Position numbers and translations under genes: made by a program. This document shows positions 6,822 to 10,946 of a DNA stretch of 10,946 nucleotides, piece after piece. This DNA comes from an uncultured Eubacteriales bacterium (lineage in GTDB: Bacteria; Bacillota; Clostridia; Oscillospirales; CAG-272). Position 1 is the first letter of the stretch. Every line of letters starts with the position of its first letter. Location of the stretch: positions 1 to 10,946 of the forward strand of contig CATLAS010000012.1 of NCBI GenBank assembly GCA_949878535.1, read 5' to 3'. The notes under the pieces were generated by a model. It searched no databases. It saw only the letters and a list, made by a program, of their open reading frames with translations, and was not told where the DNA came from.

Positions 6822-7905
6822 CGCCCTGTACCTCCCGCAGTAAAGCTATTCTGTTTTCGGCAAAAAAGCGCTGCCGCAAATCTGAGTTTTCATAAACAAA
6901 TTCTCTTTTGCCGACAGGATCCACCACACTATCCAGATTTTGCAAATTTTCCGGAGCGTACCGTGCCAAAAATCCAAGCAACATTGGATCCTCAATCTGA
7001 AGCAACATCTGAACAGCAGAAAGTGCCCAGCAGCATTGTGAAAGCAGTCCGAACTTTTCCGCCTGTACCGCAAGTGTTTTGTAATCCTGTAGTGTATACT
7101 GCATCAAAAGAACATACAAATCGCAAAACTTATATAGATTCATGTCTCGTCCCATCTGCACCCAGGGATATGTCGTTGCCTCTTTATATAAATGCATACA
7201 CAGATGCAGTAAAAAATGGGGCTCAGACAATGTTCGATAATAGTTCTCTCCAATTTTCCGCAGATTTGCTTCCGAAACAAATGCAGGCAGCGCCGTGTCT
7301 ATCGTATTTTTGTAGTCCAAAGAAAAGTTGATGTCGACTTCCAAATAGGGCATATAAGGAAGCCCCACCTCCAGAAAATACGGAACGGTTTCTCCCCGCG
7401 TCATTTTTCTATGGATAATCTCTTTACGGCTGGCAGGAACAAACATATCGCCTTTTATATATCCCTGCCGAAATCCTGCTTTCTGCAAAGCGTTCCCAAT
7501 TGCAGTAATCCATTTTCCTTCCGCCAGCACATCCACATCATTTGCGGTTCGGCATCCGGGCGGATATAGTTCACACAAATATGCGCCTTTCAACAAAGCG
7601 TATTCCGCACCGCTTTTTTCTAAAATGTCTGTGACAAAATTTCTGCATTGTACAAAGCTATGATTTTTTTCTATACTAAGAAGCTGGACATCTCGTAATG
7701 TGTTACGAAATTCTCTGGACGCCAAGTCCAGCGTCCTGGTTTTTGCAAGCATATGATAGCCGACTCCCGCCATGCGGTTATAAAGCAACTGCCCCAGCAC
7801 TGCGGGCGTTCCCGCGCCCGCCTGAAGCAGCGCAGCAATCCGCTCCCGATCGGGATCCAGAAATCGGCAAAGGCACCAAAATAATTCTTGTTCCGATGCA
7901 TTCAT
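6814..7905 (-). CDS. NTP_transf_5-like putative nucleotidyltransferase
   Basis: A 363-aa protein resembling the uncharacterised nucleotidyltransferase family NTP_transf_5, seen in polysaccharide and natural-product clusters. The key segment is YALLKGAYLCELYPPGCRTANDVDVLA (split at 102-114 and 115-128), with a LLKG turn and an acidic D-V-D pair (Asp123, Asp125) as the likely metal site. A third acidic strand may be YLEVDINFSLDY. The rest is largely helical. The frame also allows an ATG at 7935, but that has no ribosome site. The ATG at 7905 follows AGGAGGGAGAG, so I prefer it, leaving 29 bases after the HTH stop. In relatives the transferred nucleotide and target are not known to me; the paired kinase may act on the same molecule. 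Confidence 0.72.
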   Translation of the reverse strand: MNASEQELFWCLCRFLDPDRERIAALLQAGAGTPAVLGQLLYNRMAGVGYHMLAKTRTLDLASREFRNTLRDVQLLSIEKNHSFVQCRNFVTDILEKSGAEYALLKGAYLCELYPPGCRTANDVDVLAEGKWITAIGNALQKAGFRQGYIKGDMFVPASRKEIIHRKMTRGETVPYFLEVGLPYMPYLEVDINFSLDYKNTIDTALPAFVSEANLRKIGENYYRTLSEPHFLLHLCMHLYKEATTYPWVQMGRDMNLYKFCDLYVLLMQYTLQDYKTLAVQAEKFGLLSQCCWALSAVQMLLQIEDPMLLGFLARYAPENLQNLDSVVDPVGKREFVYENSDLRQRFFAENRIALLREVQGDA

Positions 7906-7934
7906 AATATGGTCTCTCCCTCCTGATTCAATCA

Positions 7935-8291
7935 TTACGCATTGGTGTGAGGATATGCAAACGTATCCACAAGGGACTGCAGTGCACGGATTTCTTCATC
8001 CTGCAGCATGCATTGCTGCCTGCCGCGGGCTAAACGAATCACTTTTTCAACGACCTGGGTTTGCAACGGGTTCATATACTGTTGATCCAGCCTGTGCCCG
8101 TTTACCACATATACACCGCCACCGTATCGGCCTTGCTGGGTATACACTGGCTCGCTCAAGCTCAGCGTTTCAATGTCGCGCCGGATTGTACGTTCCGAGA
8201 CGCCGAATTCCGCCGCCAAATTGGCGATGGTATCGTGACCTCTCTTGCATAAAACACGCATAATCATGCGGCGTCTTTCAGCGGTCCCCAT
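7935..8291 (-). CDS. DeoR-type HTH transcriptional regulator
   Basis: A 118-aa DNA-binding protein with an N-terminal winged helix-turn-helix: TIANLAAEFGVSERTIRRDIETLS at about 21-44 (recognition helix SERTIRRDI). The wing contains the GRYGGGVYVV sequence common in small clostridial HTH proteins. There is no effector (sugar-phosphate or WYL) domain; about 50 helical residues follow. A longer frame goes up to 8378, but the ATG at 8291 has a full AAGGAGG (8301-8307) 9 bases upstream, so the start is well supported. It is the first gene of the operon and has a perfect 10-bp hairpin/operator-like sequence within its 5' region (8330-8354), so it may regulate its own operon. The ligand is unknown. 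Confidence 0.88.
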   Translation of the reverse strand: MGTAERRRMIMRVLCKRGHDTIANLAAEFGVSERTIRRDIETLSLSEPVYTQQGRYGGGVYVVNGHRLDQQYMNPLQTQVVEKVIRLARGRQQCMLQDEEIRALQSLVDTFAYPHTNA

Positions 8292-8320
8292 ATCCTCACA
8301 CCTCCTTTCTTGTCTACAGT

Positions 8321-8410
8321 CTACCGGGTAAACCGGACAGGTTTTGTCCGGTTTGAAAACAAAAAAGGAGCCTGACAAACAGACAGAATCACAAATGTGA
8401 TACCGTCCAT
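8321..8410 (-). CDS. Possible 29-aa leader peptide before the HTH gene
   Basis: A short frame starts at ATG 8410 with AGAGGAG (8419-8425) spaced 8 bases away and ends at TAG 8321, 29 bases before the HTH start codon. The peptide starts MDGITFVILSVCQAPF, which is hydrophobic, and ends with a basic tail. Its ribosome site lies in the 5' arm of the terminator hairpin, and its codons run through the loop and 3' arm. It could therefore be a translated leader that controls readthrough. It may equally be a chance frame inside a terminator. Translation is not shown. Confidence 0.35.
   Translation of the reverse strand: MDGITFVILSVCQAPFLFSNRTKPVRFTR
8330..8354 (-). repeat. Perfect 10-bp inverted repeat upstream of HTH gene
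   Basis: The arms AAACCGGACA and TGTCCGGTTT flank a 5-base centre. The repeat lies about 40 bases before the HTH start codon and has no T-run after it on the minus strand, so it does not look like a terminator. It may be an operator for the regulator encoded just downstream, or an RNA hairpin in its leader. Confidence 0.65.
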
Positions 8411-8423
8411 TTATCAGGCTCCT
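8360..8423 (-). terminator. Intrinsic terminator or attenuator with nested hairpin
   Basis: On the minus strand a 10-bp perfect stem (AGGAGCCTGA with TCAGGCTCCT) pairs 8414-8423 with 8366-8375. It extends by three more pairs plus a G-U wobble and is followed by a run of T residues ending near 8361. The loop contains another palindrome, ATCACATTTGTGAT (8388-8401). It can end the lexA/zinc-ribbon transcript. Because it lies 70 bases before the HTH gene and no convincing promoter is visible between them, it could also act as an attenuator. Confidence 0.75.
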
Positions 8424-8505
8424 CTTGATTGTTTAACAAGTTCAGCACTCTTGGGTCTGTCGACCTCGATAAATGCAGCGCGCATGTGCTGCGCACAGTT
8501 TTATT
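8424..8505. other. Short non-coding region with weak GC hairpin
   Basis: I find no convincing ORF or promoter here. A GC-rich imperfect hairpin lies at 8475-8494 (arms GCAGC/GCTGC, or GCGCA/TGCGC in an alternative fold), and TTGTTTAACAA at 8430-8440 is an 11-base near-palindrome. It may be the 5' part of a structured leader RNA that ends at the 8360-8423 terminator. Confidence 0.35.
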
Positions 8506-8682
8506 TTATTGGATTTCCCCTTGCGGCTTTTTGGATTCACAAGCAGTGATATGAACACCCACATTTTCCACTGTAACACACAGGTATGTTTTACATTTGG
8601 GGCAATTCAAATTCAAATCAGAATTCGGGGCTGCTTGGACTAACACCCGGCCGCAAACAGGACAGGATGCTTTATATTTCAA
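8506..8682 (-). CDS. Small zinc-ribbon protein, TTG start
   Basis: A 58-aa protein with two CxxC knuckles: CPVC (residues 7-10) and CPKC (27-30), 16 residues apart, giving a four-Cys zinc site like rubredoxin-type or Com-like ribbons. The sequence begins KYKASCPVCGR after the start and ends in a charged tail. The frame has no ATG; the TTG at 8682 with a weak purine stretch (AAAGAGAG) upstream is the best start. It follows lexA by 34 bases in the same direction and probably shares its transcript. A DNA- or RNA-binding role is possible. It is too short to place in a named family with confidence. Confidence 0.65.
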   Translation of the reverse strand: MKYKASCPVCGRVLVQAAPNSDLNLNCPKCKTYLCVTVENVGVHITACESKKPQGEIQ

Positions 8683-8716
8683 AATAACACTCTCTTTCGC
8701 TGCTTATTAATGCAAA

Positions 8717-9331
8717 TTAATGTGCATGTTTCACATTTTTTAAAACCTTCACAGCGATCCCCTGAATCAAAACATCTTTTACAAAAATATCCTGATACTT
8801 AGGATTTTCCGGATGAAGACGCGCACATTTTTGTGTTCTGTCCCAGAACAACGTTTTCAATGTTGCCTCATCTTCCATGAGCGCAACCACAACGTCACCA
8901 TCTTGCGCTGTATTTTGCTGTTTAATTACTACAAGATCACCATCGTTAATATCAGCGCCAATCATGGAATCTCCGCTTGCGCGCAGAAGGAAAAAGGTCC
9001 CTTCTCCAAGAAGCTGCCGCGGTAGTTCCATATATGACTCGATATTTTCATCTGCATATTTGGGAAGCCCGCAGGAGACATCGCCAAGCACTGCCACCAT
9101 GCATGTGTCACAGCGGACTTTATCTGCCAGGTCCGTGCGCACCCCCTGGTCGCCGTCATAGAAGATCATTCCGTTATCATGCATAGTATGGAGATAGCGA
9201 TATGCCGTGGTTTTCCCGATTTTCAAATGCGTTGAAATCTGCCCAAGACTCGGCCAAGTCCTGTTTTTCAAAAAATACGCTTCTGCATATTGTTTGATGC
9301 TTTGCATCAAAGCACTGTTCTTTTGCCGCAT
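8717..9331 (-). CDS. lexA: LexA-family SOS repressor (S24 self-cleaving)
   Basis: A 204-aa repressor-protease. The N-terminal winged HTH (about 10-65) reads QYAEAYFLKNRTWPSLGQIS then HLKIGKTTAYRYLHTM. A hinge leads to VLGDVSCGLP (about 81-90), where LexA proteins usually cut at Ala-Gly; here it is Cys-Gly. The S24 catalytic Ser is in RASGDSMIG and the general-base Lys in ATLKTLF, both in the expected order and spacing. The usual role is repression of DNA-damage genes and RecA-stimulated self-cleavage. The start at 9331 has AGGGGTGA upstream. A consensus promoter and a palindromic operator precede it, so autoregulation is likely. The Cys-Gly site and divergent HTH could also fit a LexA paralogue with a narrower regulon. 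Confidence 0.9.
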   Translation of the reverse strand: MRQKNSALMQSIKQYAEAYFLKNRTWPSLGQISTHLKIGKTTAYRYLHTMHDNGMIFYDGDQGVRTDLADKVRCDTCMVAVLGDVSCGLPKYADENIESYMELPRQLLGEGTFFLLRASGDSMIGADINDGDLVVIKQQNTAQDGDVVVALMEDEATLKTLFWDRTQKCARLHPENPKYQDIFVKDVLIQGIAVKVLKNVKHAH

Positions 9332-9349
9332 AGTGTTTCACCCCTATAT

Positions 9350-9364
9350 GGAACGATTCGTTCC
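9350..9364. promoter_or_regulatory. LexA-type operator of lexA
   Basis: GGAACGATTCGTTCC is a 15-bp perfect palindrome around a central T. It contains GAAC and GTTC half-sites separated by 5 bases; the Bacillus SOS box has 4. It lies just after the expected transcription start and before the ribosome site, where binding would block transcription. Confidence 0.75.
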
Positions 9365-9376
9365 ACTTACAGGTTT

Positions 9377-9405
9377 ATTATACTACAGCACCAGCTCCTT
9401 GTCAA
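9377..9405 (-). promoter_or_regulatory. Consensus sigma-A promoter of lexA
   Basis: TTGACA (9400-9405), 17 bases, TATAAT (9377-9382): both boxes match the consensus perfectly. Such a strong promoter with an operator directly downstream fits a repressor that holds its own expression down. It could also serve the zinc-ribbon gene and, by readthrough, the HTH operon. Confidence 0.9.
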
Positions 9406-9451
9406 TAGATTCAGAAAAATTTGGGAAGATATTTTTCACCACATTTAAAAG

Positions 9452-9485
9452 TATAAAAAAAGGAGCAATTGCTCCTTTTTTTATA
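9452..9485. terminator. Symmetrical bidirectional intrinsic terminator
   Basis: A 34-bp perfect palindrome whose core is GGAGCAATTGCTCC, flanked by seven A on the left and seven T on the right and a few further paired A/T bases. It works on both strands by structure. On the minus strand it lies about 36 bases after the LTA-synthase-like stop and so ends that transcript before the lexA promoter. Confidence 0.88.
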
Positions 9486-9520
9486 TACAAGAAAATTCCA
9501 GAGTACCCACTCGGACCATA

Positions 9521-10946
9521 TTATTTATAGGTTCTGAAATAATCGTTAATCATAGATTTCATAGACATATTCACACGTTTTTTCCAATCTGCAGCCAATT
9601 TCAGCGTTTCTTCATCTGTAACATTTGCAGATTCTGCCACTGTATATTCCCCGTTGAACCAGCTGTAATCCGGAAACATAACCATACCGCCGGCATCACC
9701 AAAGATATCGTCTCCGATATAGTATTTTCGATCCGCATCCAAATCAAACAGATTGACCAGCGTAGGCACAATGTCAATAGACGATGTGCATTTACGAACC
9801 GTTTGCGGCTCTATCCCTTCTGCATAAATAATGAAAGGTGTTTTGTACAGGTCTTCACTGTTTGCCGCAGTAACACCTTTGACTTCTTTGATGAATTCCT
9901 CGTCCGTCAGATATTTGCCGTAGTGATCTGTATACAGCACCAGCACTGTATCATCAATATGCCCGTCTGCTTCCAGTTTTTCCACAAGCTGTCCAATAAA
10001 ATCGTCCGTCTCCATGGCATGAGAAACAGCAAGTATATACTGCTCCATCGTATCTTCATTATCAGAAGAAATTCCTGTCTGTGCCACAGCCTCGACAGCC
10101 GCGTCATAATGTACATCCCCGACAATACCCATATAATCTGTACGGGAATAGGGACCGTGTCCAGAATATGTTATAATGTAGGTAAAAAATGGATCGTCCG
10201 ACACCATCTGATCATACCCATTCAGCATTTCCGTATCCAACTGATAGGTTTCCATGCCCATGTCTTCAAAGCAATTGTATGACTCCATGCCAAGATTGGC
10301 ATGAATTTCACCGCGGTTATATATTTCCGGATAAGATGGATGAAAAGTGTTAGCGGAGTAGCCTGCATTCCGAAAAAGATTGGGCAATGCAAGCGGAAAT
10401 GCATTGCGCACATATCCACTTCCATTAAATCCGTATGTAGGAGGAATCATGCCAGTAAGCGTCATAAATTCCGTATTAAAGGTCCCCGCTGACAGATATA
10501 GCGGCGTATAATGATTTTCAAAATGAATCCCATTTTCCTGCAGCGCCCACAGATTCGGCATATACTCTTTCTGCAGCATATAGGTATCAATGGATTCCAA
10601 CATAATCATGATCAGGTTTTTATCTGCAAAAACGCCTGTCATTTCATTATCCCCACTAATTTTGTCTGCACGGTTATTATAAAAGAGGTCCAGTTCTACT
10701 GTTTTAACTGTAGGAAGACCGATTCCATAAGAAACACAAAAATTACGGAATGTATACTGATACAATCCAGTCATTGGCAAGCATTCAAGGGAATTTGTAA
10801 AATCCGCATAAATTTCTTCCTCAGTATTTCCGCTATACAAAGTATCAAACACAAATGAATCTTCAGGAAGATCGAAGCTATGATGAATACAGTTAATCGC
10901 AACACCTGATCCAACCATTACCACACAAGCGGCAATCCTGAGGATC
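9521..10946 (-). CDS. LTA synthase family phosphoglycerol transferase, N-terminus outside window
   Basis: An LtaS-type membrane sulfatase-fold enzyme that transfers glycerol phosphate or a related group to envelope polymers. The frame is open to the right edge, so the membrane-anchoring N-terminus is missing; only the end of its last hydrophobic segment (ILRIAACVVMVGSGVAIN) is visible. The extracellular catalytic domain shows LIMIMLESIDTYM (metal Glu), SAGTFNTEFMTLTG (nucleophile Thr) and LYTDHYGKYL (metal Asp-His), in family order. The stop at 9521 is followed by the terminator at 9452-9485. Roles could be lipoteichoic acid synthesis or phosphoglycerol decoration of another glycan; which one cannot be told here. 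It is not clearly linked to the ACP operon. Confidence 0.9.
   Translation of the reverse strand, partial: ILRIAACVVMVGSGVAINCIHHSFDLPEDSFVFDTLYSGNTEEEIYADFTNSLECLPMTGLYQYTFRNFCVSYGIGLPTVKTVELDLFYNNRADKISGDNEMTGVFADKNLIMIMLESIDTYMLQKEYMPNLWALQENGIHFENHYTPLYLSAGTFNTEFMTLTGMIPPTYGFNGSGYVRNAFPLALPNLFRNAGYSANTFHPSYPEIYNRGEIHANLGMESYNCFEDMGMETYQLDTEMLNGYDQMVSDDPFFTYIITYSGHGPYSRTDYMGIVGDVHYDAAVEAVAQTGISSDNEDTMEQYILAVSHAMETDDFIGQLVEKLEADGHIDDTVLVLYTDHYGKYLTDEEFIKEVKGVTAANSEDLYKTPFIIYAEGIEPQTVRKCTSSIDIVPTLVNLFDLDADRKYYIGDDIFGDAGGMVMFPDYSWFNGEYTVAESANVTDEETLKLAADWKKRVNMSMKSMINDYFRTYK

Noticed and set aside
6789..7331. 180-codon open frame on the plus strand
   Set aside because: Antisense shadow of the nucleotidyltransferase gene with no supporting signals.
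7906..7935. Start of the nucleotidyltransferase at ATG 7935, touching the HTH stop as TAATG
   Set aside because: No ribosome site precedes it, whereas AGGAGG precedes the ATG at 7905.
8700..8725. ATTAAT-N4-ATTAAT repeat at the end of lexA
   Set aside because: Very AT-rich and each arm is itself a palindrome, so chance is a good explanation; no T-run for a terminator.
1105..9331. Prophage, suggested by an endolysin-like amidase and an S24 repressor
   Set aside because: No integrase, portal, capsid, tail or holin gene is present, and the repressor has a LexA promoter/operator layout.

Overview
The window looks like chromosomal DNA from a low-to-mid GC Firmicute, most likely a gut clostridium. 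Evidence: strong AGGAGG-type ribosome binding sites, a consensus sigma-A promoter, Gram-positive style genes (LTA synthase family protein, LexA with a GAAC/GTTC operator) and an amidase of the clostridial endolysin type. Every gene I can support lies on the minus strand, so transcription runs from high to low coordinates. No integrase, transposase, phage structural gene, tRNA, rRNA or CRISPR array is visible.

Right part (10946 down to 8506): the 3' part of an LTA-synthase-like phosphoglycerol transferase ends at a perfectly symmetrical terminator (9452-9485). Next comes lexA with a consensus promoter (TTGACA, 17 bp, TATAAT) and a 15-bp perfect palindrome as operator just downstream of the -10. 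A 58-codon zinc-ribbon gene with a TTG start follows lexA.

Middle (8505 down to 8292): a leader-like region holds an intrinsic terminator hairpin with a nested hairpin, a 29-codon ORF whose ribosome binding site lies inside the terminator stem, and a second perfect hairpin. It precedes a small DeoR-type HTH gene.

Left and centre (8291 down to about 1105): a tight operon of HTH regulator, NTP_transf_5-like nucleotidyltransferase, thymidylate-kinase-like P-loop kinase, acyl carrier protein, BtrH-type Cys/His acyltransferase-like protein, AMP-forming acyl ligase, a beta-rich protein with a DNRLRE-like C-terminus, an unannotated 49-aa peptide and an N-acetylmuramoyl-L-alanine amidase. Five junctions overlap by 1 to 8 bases. 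The ligase, ACP and BtrH-like protein form a plausible activate, load and transfer unit, as in butirosin side-chain assembly but without NRPS or PKS modules. What is transferred and to what cannot be read from the sequence. The peptidoglycan amidase and the beta-rich protein hint at the cell envelope.

Left end (1108 down to 1): a separate near-consensus promoter overlapping the amidase stop drives a stand-alone type II phosphomannose-isomerase-like cupin and a lipase that runs off the window.
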